Source: Streptomyces venezuelae | Lineage (GTDB): Bacteria; Actinomycetota; Actinomycetes; Streptomycetales; Streptomycetaceae | NCBI RefSeq assembly: GCF_008642275.1 | Contig: NZ_CP029189.1 | Location: 4,810,501-4,874,500 of the forward strand | Reading direction: 5' to 3' | DNA: 64,000 bases | Part shown: piece after piece, positions 52,134 to 59,880 of the stretch | Layout of the letters: the number at the start of each line of letters is the position of its first letter | Position numbering within the stretch: position 1 is the stretch's first letter | Position numbers and translations under genes: made by a program | Notes under the pieces: generated by a model | Told to the model about the DNA's origin: nothing | The model's input: the letters and a program-made list of their open reading frames with translations, nothing else | Database searches by the model: none

Positions 52134-53507
52134 ATGGCCGACAGCCAGCAGACCGACCCGGCTCCGCAGTGGTGGAGCCGGCCCGAGGGGACGGCCGAGG
52201 ACGGCCGCCGCGCGGCGGTTCCCGCGCCGCGGCCCGGAACCGGGGGCGAGGACCGCGTACAGGACACGCCCCCGGCCCCGGACGTCCCGGCCCCGGACGG
52301 GGCCGCCTCTGACGTGCCCGCCGCGGACGTGCCTGCCGCGGCCCCCGCGGTGCGGTACGACCCCTGGAGCACCGAGCCCCTGCAGGTCGTGGACCGGGGC
52401 CGGACGCCGCACGGGATCCGGCTGTGGCAGGTGGTGGCCCTCAGCCTCGGAACGGCCCTGCTCGCCGGCGGGATCGGCGGCTACCTCGGCGTGCTCGCCG
52501 AGCGGCAGAGCAACACCCGGCTGGAGCTCCCCCAGGCCGCCGCCGCTGCCGACCACGGCCGGGCCCCCGAGAGCGTGGCCGGGATCGCGGCCACCGCGCT
52601 CCCCGGCGTGGTGACCCTGCACGTACGGGGCACGAAGGGCAGCGGTACGGGCACCGGCTTCGTGCTCGACCAGCAGGGCCACATCCTGACCAACAGCCAC
52701 GTGGTCGCCGACTCCCAGGAGATAACGGTCACCTTCAGCACCGGCGAGAGCGTCACCGCCGAGCTGGTCGGCCGCGACTCCGGTTACGACCTGGCCGTGG
52801 TCAAGGTCGGCGGGGTGCGCGGGCTCCGGCCCCTGACCCTGGGGAACTCCGAGAACGTGCAGGTCGGTGACCCGGTGGTGGCCATCGGCGCGCCCTTCGA
52901 CCTGTCGAACACCGTCACCGCCGGCATCATCAGCGCCACCGGCCGGCCCGTCACCGCAGGGGGCGACAAGGGCGACGGCAGCGACATCAGCTACGTCGAC
53001 GCGCTGCAGACCGACGCGCCCATCAACCCGGGGAACTCCGGCGGCCCGCTCCTCGACGCGAAGGCCCACGTGGTCGGCATCAACAGCGCGATCCGCGGCG
53101 CCGACAAGGAGGACCCCACCCGCCAGGGCGGCTCCATCGGGCTCGGCTTCGCCATCCCCGTCAACCAGGGCAAGCGCGTCGCCGAAGAACTCATCCGCAC
53201 CGGCCGCGCCACGCACCCGGTCATCGGGGTCACCCTCGACATGGACTACGCGGGCGACGGTGCCCGGGTCGGGGAGAAGGGCGAGGACGGCAAGCCGTCC
53301 GTCGTCGCCGACGGACCGGGCGCGCGCGCCGGGATCCGGGCCGGGGACGTGATCACCAAGGTGGACGGCCAGCGGGTCCGCGGCGGCGACGAGCTGATCA
53401 TCAAGATCCGGGCCCACCGCCCGGGCGACCCGCTCACCCTCACCGTGCTCCGAGCCGGCCGCGAAAGCACACTGAAGGTGGTCCTCGGATCGGCAGACGG
53501 CTCATGA
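52134..53507 (+). CDS. htrA: HtrA/DegP-like trypsin-type serine protease with PDZ domain
   Basis: A 457-residue membrane-anchored protease. The first 95 residues are a disordered cytoplasmic proline/alanine-rich segment, followed by a transmembrane helix (97-120). The catalytic triad is His189 (TNSHVV), Asp219 (GYDLAVVKV) and Ser302 (GNSGGPLL). A PDZ domain occupies about 365-455. It acts on misfolded envelope proteins. GGGGAG precedes the ATG at 52134; two upstream in-frame starts are less well placed. Lies 54 nt after the anti-sigma gene, as in the mycobacterial SigE locus. Confidence 0.93.
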   Translation: MADSQQTDPAPQWWSRPEGTAEDGRRAAVPAPRPGTGGEDRVQDTPPAPDVPAPDGAASDVPAADVPAAAPAVRYDPWSTEPLQVVDRGRTPHGIRLWQVVALSLGTALLAGGIGGYLGVLAERQSNTRLELPQAAAAADHGRAPESVAGIAATALPGVVTLHVRGTKGSGTGTGFVLDQQGHILTNSHVVADSQEITVTFSTGESVTAELVGRDSGYDLAVVKVGGVRGLRPLTLGNSENVQVGDPVVAIGAPFDLSNTVTAGIISATGRPVTAGGDKGDGSDISYVDALQTDAPINPGNSGGPLLDAKAHVVGINSAIRGADKEDPTRQGGSIGLGFAIPVNQGKRVAEELIRTGRATHPVIGVTLDMDYAGDGARVGEKGEDGKPSVVADGPGARAGIRAGDVITKVDGQRVRGGDELIIKIRAHRPGDPLTLTVLRAGRESTLKVVLGSADGS

Positions 53508-53559
53508 GCACGGGACGACGGCCCCGGAGGGCGCCTCACGGACGCGGTCCGGGGGAGAA

Positions 53560-53576
53560 ACCGCCACGGAGGCGGT
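53560..53576 (+). terminator. Small hairpin after htrA
   Basis: A 6-bp stem (53560-53565 with 53571-53576) and five-base loop. Weak; may allow read-through into tatB. Confidence 0.3.
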
Positions 53577-53654
53577 ACGCAGGTATGGGCTCGTGGACAA
53601 CGCCGGGTACCGTGTGTCGGGGCCCGAAGTGATACAGAGCCGAGGAGCGGCAAG

Positions 53655-54125
53655 GTGTTCAACGACATAGGCGCACTCGAACTCGTCACGATCGTGGTGC
53701 TCGGCATCCTCGTCTTCGGACCGGACAAGCTGCCCAAGGTCATCCAGGACGTCACGGGCTTCATCCGGAAGGTCCGGGCGTTCTCGGACAGCGCGAAGAA
53801 CGACATCCGCTCGGAACTCGGCCCGGAGTTCAAGGATTTCGAGTTCGAGGACCTGAACCCGAAGACCTTCATCCGCAAGCAGCTCACCGAGAACGAGGAC
53901 CTCAGGGAGATCCGCACCAGCTTCGATCTCCGCAAGGAGCTCAGCGACGTCTCCGACGCGGTCAAGAGCTCGGCGTCCGACAGCGACGCGGCCGCCCCGG
54001 CCTCCTCGGCCGCGGCCGCCACGCCCGCCGCCGCCGCGCCCGCCGTGACCGGCCCGGACCTGCTGAAGAAGCCCGCCGCCCCCGCCCCGGACGCACGCTC
54101 GCGCTTCGACGCCGACGCCACCTGA
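53655..54125 (+). CDS. tatB: Sec-independent translocase subunit TatB
   Basis: A 156-residue TatB. The N-terminus MFNDIGALELVTIVVLGILVFGPDKLP gives the single membrane helix with the conserved glutamate and the GPxxLP hinge. An amphipathic helix (IQDVTGFIRKVRAF) and a charged helical region follow, then an alanine-rich tail. It forms the substrate receptor with TatC, whose gene is not in this window. GAGGAG lies seven bases before the GTG. Linked to the envelope-stress genes upstream. Confidence 0.95.
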   Translation: MFNDIGALELVTIVVLGILVFGPDKLPKVIQDVTGFIRKVRAFSDSAKNDIRSELGPEFKDFEFEDLNPKTFIRKQLTENEDLREIRTSFDLRKELSDVSDAVKSSASDSDAAAPASSAAAATPAAAAPAVTGPDLLKKPAAPAPDARSRFDADAT

Positions 54126-54264
54126 CGCGCGGCCTTCCCGGCGATCCGCGGTCGGATGGCTATCCTCCATCTGTCCGGATCGCAGGACGCCCGAGGGAGG
54201 GGGTCCCCCCAGCACAGCGAGGGGGAGGGCCGTTCCGGACCCCACGGAACGAGAGGCCGCCCAG

Positions 54265-54996
54265 ATGGAGACGACGAGCAGCAGCCGGGTAGGGGCACAG
54301 ACCGCGGAGGCCCCCGCCTCCGCAGGCGCACCCGACCAGGAGCCGGATACCGGTCCCGACAGCCATACGCAGCCACAGGAGGCCGCCGCGCCCGTACCGG
54401 CGGCCCGCCGGACGGCCGAGGGGTTCCTGGCGGCCGACTTCCCCTGGTACGGGCTGGACGGGGCCTTCACGGGCCCCCGCTGGCTCATGCAGGTCGCGGT
54501 GGCCGCCGACGGCACCGTGGAGCACGGCTCCACCGGCCACGGCGACGAGCCCTCCGCCCGGGGCGAGATCGCCACGGGTGAGAAGGAGCGCTTCGCGGTG
54601 GTCATCACCGTGGCGAGCAACCCGCTGCGCCGCAGCGGCGACGGCACCGGCGTCCTGGAGGCCACCTCGGTCGCCTCGGCCGCCTGGCTGGCCGGCTCCG
54701 GGCTGCTGGCGTACAGCTGGCCCGGGCAGATGGACCACTCGCTGCGCGACGACTGGCTGGACCAGCAGACCGAGGCCGCCTGGGAGCTGGCGGACGACCT
54801 GGACGGCGAGGACTGGTCCACGCTGTCGCTGCCGGTGGACGGGGAGCCGACGCCGTTCCACTACCGCGAGTCGGAGTTCGGGTGGGTGCTGGCGGGTTCC
54901 ACCGGGAGCGGGGTTCACCTGGGTGCCTACGGGCGCGGGATGAGCGCGTACGGGCTCGGCTTCTCCGCGATCGCGGACCTCGGCTCGTACGAGTAG
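54265..54996 (+). CDS. Conserved hypothetical protein
   Basis: A 243-residue soluble protein. About 50 disordered acidic residues (proline, alanine, glutamate) precede a domain with FPWYGLDGAFTGPRWLMQVA, WLAGSGLLAYSWPGQMDHSL and ESEFGWVLAGSTGSGVHLGAYG. No catalytic motif is recognised. A TATCCT box about 100 nt upstream could be its -10 element. It converges with the Mrp gene across a strong hairpin. Confidence 0.75.
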   Translation: METTSSSRVGAQTAEAPASAGAPDQEPDTGPDSHTQPQEAAAPVPAARRTAEGFLAADFPWYGLDGAFTGPRWLMQVAVAADGTVEHGSTGHGDEPSARGEIATGEKERFAVVITVASNPLRRSGDGTGVLEATSVASAAWLAGSGLLAYSWPGQMDHSLRDDWLDQQTEAAWELADDLDGEDWSTLSLPVDGEPTPFHYRESEFGWVLAGSTGSGVHLGAYGRGMSAYGLGFSAIADLGSYE

Positions 54997-55011
54997 GACC
55001 GGAGTACGGGA

Positions 55012-55039
55012 AAGGGCACCGCCTCCTGGCGGTGCCCTT
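55012..55039. terminator. Bidirectional terminator
   Basis: A perfect 12-bp stem (55012-55023 with 55028-55039) with a four-base loop, flanked by A and T residues on either side, between convergent genes. Confidence 0.8.
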
Positions 55040-55080
55040 CCACGCTGCGCCGACCCTGCGGGCCGCCGGTCCGGTGGTTG

Positions 55081-56241
55081 CTAGAACTTGTTGCGCGGGG
55101 TGATGCCCAGGGACATGCCCGACAGGCCGCGGGCGCGGCCGCCCAGCTTGCCCGCGATCGCGCGCAGGGCCGCGCCGGCCGGGGAGTCCGGGTCGGACAG
55201 GACGACGGGCTTGCCCTCGTCGCCGCCCTCGCGCAGCCGGACGTCGATCGGGATGGAGCCCAGCACCGGCACCGTCGCGCCGACCGTCTTGGTCAGGCCG
55301 TCGGCGACCTTCTGGCCACCGCCCGAGCCGAAGACGTCCACCATCTCGTCGCAGTGCGGGCACGGCAGGCCCGACATGTTCTCGACCACGCCGACGATCT
55401 TCTGGTGGGTCTGCACGGCGATGGAACCGGCCCGCTCCGCGACCTCGGCCGCGGCCTGCTGCGGGGTGGTGACGACGAGGATCTCCGCGTTCGGCACGAG
55501 CTGGGCCACGGAGATCGCGATGTCACCCGTACCCGGCGGCAGGTCCAGCAGCAGCACGTCCAGGTCGCCCCAGAAGACGTCGGCCAGGAACTGCTGCAGA
55601 GCGCGGTGCAGCATGGGCCCGCGCCACACGACCGGGGCGTTGCCTGGGGTGAACATGCCGATGGAAATGACCTTCACGCCGTGCGCGGACGGCGGCATGA
55701 TCATGTTCTCGACCTGGGTGGGACGGCCGTCCGCACCCAGCATGCGCGGGACGCTGTGGCCGTAGATGTCCGCGTCGACCACGCCGACCTTCAGACCGTC
55801 CGCCGCCATCGCCGCGGCCAGGTTCACCGTGACGGAGGACTTGCCGACACCGCCCTTGCCGGACGCGACCGCGTACACACGGGTCAGCGAGCCCGGCTTG
55901 GCGAAGGGCACCTCGCGCTCGGCGGTGCCGCCGCGCAGCGTCGCCGCGAGGTCCTTGCGCTGCTCGTCGCTCATCACGTCGAGGGAGACGGCGACGGAGG
56001 TGACGCCCGCGACCTTCTCGACGGCCTCGGTGACGTTCTTGGTGATGGTCTCGCGCATGGGACAGCCCGACACCGTCAGGTAGACCGTGACGGCGACCTC
56101 GCCGCCCTCGCCGATCTCCACCGATTTGACCATGCCGAGCTCGGTGATCGGCCGGTGGATCTCGGGGTCGTTCACCGTCGCCAGCGCGTCCAGGATCGCG
56201 TCCTGCTCGGGCACGGCGGCGGAGCTTGTGTCGGTAGCCAT
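55081..56241 (-). CDS. mrp: Mrp/NBP35 family iron-sulfur carrier ATPase
   Basis: A 386-residue P-loop ATPase. An N-terminal DUF59/FeS-assembly domain (1-95; VNDPEIHRPITELGMV, SGCPMRETI) precedes the MinD-like ATPase with GKGGVGKSS, VVDADIYGHS and LLLDLPPGTGD. The CPHC motif in NMSGLPCPHCDEM supplies the cysteines that bind a bridging [4Fe-4S] cluster in this family. It ferries clusters to apo-proteins. A TACCAT box seven bases upstream of the ATG suggests leaderless transcription. Confidence 0.94.
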   Translation of the reverse strand: MATDTSSAAVPEQDAILDALATVNDPEIHRPITELGMVKSVEIGEGGEVAVTVYLTVSGCPMRETITKNVTEAVEKVAGVTSVAVSLDVMSDEQRKDLAATLRGGTAEREVPFAKPGSLTRVYAVASGKGGVGKSSVTVNLAAAMAADGLKVGVVDADIYGHSVPRMLGADGRPTQVENMIMPPSAHGVKVISIGMFTPGNAPVVWRGPMLHRALQQFLADVFWGDLDVLLLDLPPGTGDIAISVAQLVPNAEILVVTTPQQAAAEVAERAGSIAVQTHQKIVGVVENMSGLPCPHCDEMVDVFGSGGGQKVADGLTKTVGATVPVLGSIPIDVRLREGGDEGKPVVLSDPDSPAGAALRAIAGKLGGRARGLSGMSLGITPRNKF

Positions 56242-56248
56242 GTACCCG

Positions 56249-56254
56249 ATGGTA
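56249..56254 (-). promoter_or_regulatory. -10 box TACCAT before mrp, predicted leaderless start
   Basis: On the minus strand TACCAT is followed by seven bases and the ATG; no ribosome-binding site. Confidence 0.4.
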
Positions 56255-56284
56255 CGGCTCGGTAGCAGGGCTCAGGAAAGCCCG

Positions 56285-56977
56285 TCAGCGGTCGCCTTCA
56301 TCACGTTCCGCCGGGAATAGACGGCGCTCGTCCATCTCCTTGATCAGGTCCTGGAACTCCGACCTGATCCAGTCGCGGGTGGCGACCTCGCCCAGGCCCA
56401 TCCGCAGGGCGGCGATCTCCCGGGTCAGGTACTCCGTGTCGGCGATGGACCGCTCGTTCTGCTTGCGGTCCTGCTCGTGGGTGACCCGGTCGCGGTCGTC
56501 CTGCCGGTTCTGCGCGAGCAGGATCAGCGGGGCCGCGTAGGAGGCCTGGAGCGACAGCATCAGCGTCAGGAAGATGAACGGGTACGGGTCGAACCGCAGT
56601 CCGTCCGGCGCGAAGATGTTCCACAGCACCCAGACGATGATGACCAGGGTCATCCAGACGATGAACCGGCCCGTGCCCAGGAAGCGCGCCACCCGCTCCG
56701 ACAGCCGCCCGAAGGCCTCCGGGTCGTACTCGGGCAGCAGTGACCGGCGCGGCGCGCGCGGCAGGTCCAGGCGCACCCGCGAGCGCGTCAGCGCGCTCGA
56801 CCCGGTGCCCGACGACTTCGCCGTGCGCTCGCCGGAACGTTCCGCCGCGTCCGCCGCGAGCCCGTGCTCGCGCGCCTGCGTACGGGCCTGCTCGCGCCGC
56901 TCCCGGATCTGCTCCCGGCGCCGCTCGCGCGCCTGCTCGCCCCGCCCCCGGTCGAAGCGCCCTCGCTCAGCGGCCAC
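56285..56977 (-). CDS. DUF1003 membrane protein
   Basis: A 230-residue protein. The first 70 residues are highly charged (repeated ERREQARE-type arginine/glutamate helices). Two membrane helices follow (FIVWMTLVIIVWVLWNIF; FIFLTLMLSLQASYAAPLILL) with the DUF1003 hallmark NRQDDRDRVTHEQDRKQNER behind them. A cytoplasmic helical tail ends the protein. The start overlaps the CBS-domain gene end by 11 bases, so the two are coupled. In several genomes DUF1003 genes sit near magnesium transport genes, as here; function unknown. Confidence 0.9.
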   Translation of the reverse strand: MAAERGRFDRGRGEQARERRREQIRERREQARTQAREHGLAADAAERSGERTAKSSGTGSSALTRSRVRLDLPRAPRRSLLPEYDPEAFGRLSERVARFLGTGRFIVWMTLVIIVWVLWNIFAPDGLRFDPYPFIFLTLMLSLQASYAAPLILLAQNRQDDRDRVTHEQDRKQNERSIADTEYLTREIAALRMGLGEVATRDWIRSEFQDLIKEMDERRLFPAERDEGDR

Positions 56978-58238
56978 CGACGGCCTCCTCGGAATGGAAG
57001 TCCGTCTCCCGCCAGTCGTCCGGCAGCAGGTGGTCCAGCACGTCGTCGACGGTCACCGCGCCCAGCAGCGAGCCGCTCTCGTCGACCACGGGCACCGCCA
57101 CCATGTTGTAGGCGGCGAGGTGCGTGGTCACCGCGGGCAGCGAGGCGTCCGGCCGCAGCGGCGGCAGGTCGGTGTCCACGATGGAGCTGACCAGCGTGAA
57201 CGGCGGGTCGCGCAGCAGCCGCTGGAAGTGCACCGTGCCCAGGTACTTGCCCGTCGGCGTCTCGTCCGGCGGCCGGCACACGTACACCTGCGCCGCCAGC
57301 GCGGGCGACAGGTCCGCCTGCCGTACGCGGGCCAGCGCGTCGGCGACCGTCGCGTCCGGCCGCAGCACGATCGGCTCGGTGGTCATCAGGCCGCCCGCGG
57401 TGTTCTCCTCGTAGGACAGCAGGCGGCGCACGTCCGCCGCGTCGTCCGGCTGCATCAGCGTCAGCAGCCGCTCCTTGTCGTCCTCCGGCAGCTCGGACAG
57501 CAGGTCGGCGGCGTCGTCCGGGTCCATCGCCTCCAGGACGTCGGCGGCGCGCTCCTCCTTCAGCTTGCCGAGGATCTCCACCTGCTCGTCCTCGGGCAGC
57601 TCCTCCAGCACGTCCGCGAGCCGGTCGTCGTCGAGGGCGTTGGCCACCTCGGCGCGCCGCTTCGGCGTCAGGTGGTGCAGCACGTTCGCCACGTCGGCCG
57701 GGCGCATCTGCTCGAAGGTGGCGACCAGGTTCTCGGCGCCCTGCCCGTGCTCCTCCAGCGAGAAGCCCGTCACCGCCGACCACTCCACCGTCAGGGCCTC
57801 GCCGCGCCGGCGCAGCGCTCCCGACTTGCCCTTCCTCACGAAGATCCGGTCGATCTCCCAGTCCCGGCGGGCCGGCAGCTGCTGGATGGCCACGTCCAGG
57901 ACGGTGACCTCCTCGCCGCTCGCGACCAGCGTCACCCGCCGGTCCAGCAGCTCGCCCAGGACCAGGCGTTCGGTCGGGCGCTGCTCGAACCGCCGCATGT
58001 TGATCACGCCGGTGGTGATGACCTGGCCGGACTCCACCCCGGTGACCCGGGTCATCGGCAGGAAGATCCGGCGCCGGCTGACGACCTCGACCACCAGGCC
58101 CAGCAGCCGCGGCGGTCGGCCGCCGACCCGGAGCATCGCGACGAGGTCGCGGACCCGGCCGACCTGGTCGCCGTTGGGATCGAAGACGGGCACACCCGAC
58201 AGATGCGAGACGAAGATCCGCGGGGCGCCTGCAGCCAT
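56967..58238 (-). CDS. MgtE N-domain and CBS-domain protein lacking the transport domain
   Basis: A 423-residue soluble protein. Two PRC-barrel-like segments (about 8-60 and 85-150) precede an MgtE N-terminal superhelical domain (about 165-275; DVANVLHHLTPKRRAEVANA, DVLEELPEDEQVEIL) and two CBS motifs (about 285-410). The membrane domain of a true MgtE channel is missing, so it is more likely a magnesium or nucleotide sensor. AGGAGG precedes the ATG at 58238. M. tuberculosis Rv1232c, near mrp, appears to be the counterpart. The DUF1003 gene follows with an overlap. Confidence 0.88.
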   Translation of the reverse strand: MAAGAPRIFVSHLSGVPVFDPNGDQVGRVRDLVAMLRVGGRPPRLLGLVVEVVSRRRIFLPMTRVTGVESGQVITTGVINMRRFEQRPTERLVLGELLDRRVTLVASGEEVTVLDVAIQQLPARRDWEIDRIFVRKGKSGALRRRGEALTVEWSAVTGFSLEEHGQGAENLVATFEQMRPADVANVLHHLTPKRRAEVANALDDDRLADVLEELPEDEQVEILGKLKEERAADVLEAMDPDDAADLLSELPEDDKERLLTLMQPDDAADVRRLLSYEENTAGGLMTTEPIVLRPDATVADALARVRQADLSPALAAQVYVCRPPDETPTGKYLGTVHFQRLLRDPPFTLVSSIVDTDLPPLRPDASLPAVTTHLAAYNMVAVPVVDESGSLLGAVTVDDVLDHLLPDDWRETDFHSEEAVGGR

Positions 58239-58425
58239 CCGAGCGCCTCCTAGTGCGTCGATCAAGAGTCGTGCCGCCCCTCAGGCTAGCCCGTGCCGCC
58301 CGGAAGCGTCCTGGTGGGGCGGTCCGGCCGGGGGCGGGCGAACAGCGGGGAGCGGTCGCGGGCGGCGACGTACGGGCGGGTACGCTGCCTGCTGCTCGCA
58401 GACGACCGACGAGAGGCACCCGCAC

Positions 58426-59217
58426 GTGACCGCCTACTTCCCCGCCGCGCGGCTGCGCCGGGCCGCCTTCATCGGGGTGCTGTGCGCGGGCCTCGCCGTC
58501 ACCGGTACGGGCTGTGGGGAGGACCCCGACGAGGGCACCAACGGCGTCGGCAAGCTGTCCGCGGACAAGATCGAGGCGAAGGCGAAGGCGGCCGCGACGG
58601 AGGCCGACTCGGTGCACCTGTCCGGCACGCTGGTGAGCGGCGGCAAGTCCTTCACCCTCGACATGCGGCTCAAGGCGGACGGCGGATCCGGCGAGGTGAA
58701 GTCCCACGAGGACACCTTCCAGCTGCTGCGCGTGGGGGAGCAGCTGTACCTGAAGGCGAGCGCGGCGTTCTGGGGCCAGTCCGACTCGGCCGGCAAGCTC
58801 GGCGACAAGTTCGTGAAGGTGCCCGAAGGCGACCCCTCGTACAAGCAGTTCCGCGGGTTCACCGACATGGACGTCCTGCTGGACGGGCTGCTCGGGCTGC
58901 AGGGCAAGCTCGCCAAGGGCTCGTACACCAAGGTCGGGCACACCCGTGCGGTCCAGGTCACGGCGGACGCGGGCAAGGGCGGCAAGCTGTCGGTCTCGCT
59001 GGAGGGCACCCCGTACCCGTTGATGATGGAACGCGCGGGCGGTGCGGGCCGGGTGGAACTCGCCGAGTGGGGCAAGACGTTTCCGCTGGAGGCACCCGCG
59101 CAGGACCAGACCGTCGACTACGGCTCCCAGCTGCCGACGACCAAGGACCAGGGCGGCGCCCCCGCCCCGGCCCCCTCCAAGGGCTCCGGCCAGGGCGCGA
59201 ACCCCACCAAGCCGTAA
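58426..59217 (+). CDS. Lipoprotein, LppX/LprAFG-like
   Basis: A 263-residue lipoprotein with lipobox TGTGC and Cys30. The mature domain alternates strands and helices (KIEAKAKAAATEADSVHLSG, FTLDMRLKADG, EQLYLKASAAFW, YTKVGHTRAVQVTAD) in a way that resembles the LppX/LprG beta-sandwich that binds lipids in mycobacteria. A proline/glycine-rich tail ends the protein. GAGAGG precedes the GTG. The assignment is by fold pattern and not certain. Confidence 0.75.
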   Translation: MTAYFPAARLRRAAFIGVLCAGLAVTGTGCGEDPDEGTNGVGKLSADKIEAKAKAAATEADSVHLSGTLVSGGKSFTLDMRLKADGGSGEVKSHEDTFQLLRVGEQLYLKASAAFWGQSDSAGKLGDKFVKVPEGDPSYKQFRGFTDMDVLLDGLLGLQGKLAKGSYTKVGHTRAVQVTADAGKGGKLSVSLEGTPYPLMMERAGGAGRVELAEWGKTFPLEAPAQDQTVDYGSQLPTTKDQGGAPAPAPSKGSGQGANPTKP

Positions 59218-59307
59218 CGCTCCGCGGGTCGGCGGATCCGGTGGCGGTCGGGCCCGGCGCCGCCACGGCCGCCGGCCGGAGGCCGTCCTCCCCAGCCCGC
59301 CGACAGG

Positions 59308-59808
59308 CTAACGGCGCTTGAGCAGCAGCTTCGGCAGGCCCGCCGGGATCGCCCTGCGGGTCGTCGCCGGGGACGGCAGCGGGGTCGCGGCGAGCGAGCC
59401 GTCCGGGAGCTGCCCGCGGACCGTTTCGGGCTCCAGCCGCAGCAGTCGGCACTCCCGGGCCCACCGCTCGGTCATGTCCTCCGAGTCGGCGGCGTTCAGC
59501 CGCTTGCCCTTGAGCTCGGCGACCGCCGCCGCCCACTCCTCGCCGCGGGGCGGCAGCTCCCGTACGGTCGCGGTCCAGGCCACCAGCCGGCCGCCCTTGT
59601 CCTTGCTCCGTACGGTCACCTCGGCGCTCGCGCCGTCCGCCAGCCCCGGGAACGGCTGCTCGCCGGGCCCGTCGCCCAGCACATGGGCCGCGCCGTCCAC
59701 CCAGGCGTGCCACAGGGCGCGGTCGGCCCCGCCGCCGCGCACCCAGATCAGGCCGGACTTCTTGGTGGCCTCCTCGACGAGGGCCAGGTCGAGCGCGCTG
59801 AGAGTCAT
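59308..59808 (-). CDS. Conserved hypothetical protein, possible flavin split-barrel fold
   Basis: A 166-residue soluble protein. The first 90 residues (LVEEATKKSGLIWVR, WHAWVDGAAHVLGDG, ASAEVTVRSKDKGGRLVAW) resemble a pyridoxamine-phosphate-oxidase-like split barrel; cofactor residues cannot be confirmed. The C-terminus is arginine- and proline-rich. A TACCCT box six bases before the ATG predicts a leaderless mRNA. Converges with the lipoprotein gene. Confidence 0.72.
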   Translation of the reverse strand: MTLSALDLALVEEATKKSGLIWVRGGGADRALWHAWVDGAAHVLGDGPGEQPFPGLADGASAEVTVRSKDKGGRLVAWTATVRELPPRGEEWAAAVAELKGKRLNAADSEDMTERWARECRLLRLEPETVRGQLPDGSLAATPLPSPATTRRAIPAGLPKLLLKRR

Positions 59809-59814
59809 GCCGAC

Positions 59815-59820
59815 AGGGTA
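59815..59820 (-). promoter_or_regulatory. -10 box TACCCT, predicted leaderless start
   Basis: On the minus strand TACCCT is followed by six bases and the ATG at 59808. Confidence 0.45.
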
Positions 59821-59880
59821 GGGGGTCGCTCCCCGCCCGCGGGCGGGCGTCCCGGTCCGCAGGACCCGGACGGGTGCGCC

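Noticed and set aside
51423..53417. 664-codon minus-strand frame across the anti-sigma and htrA genes
   Set aside because: No domain signatures; opposite strand has intact catalytic triad and zinc motif.
56788..58941. 717-codon minus-strand frame across the MgtE-like region
   Set aside because: Out-of-frame shadow of the PRC/CBS protein and DUF1003 genes with composition-only similarity to coding sequence.
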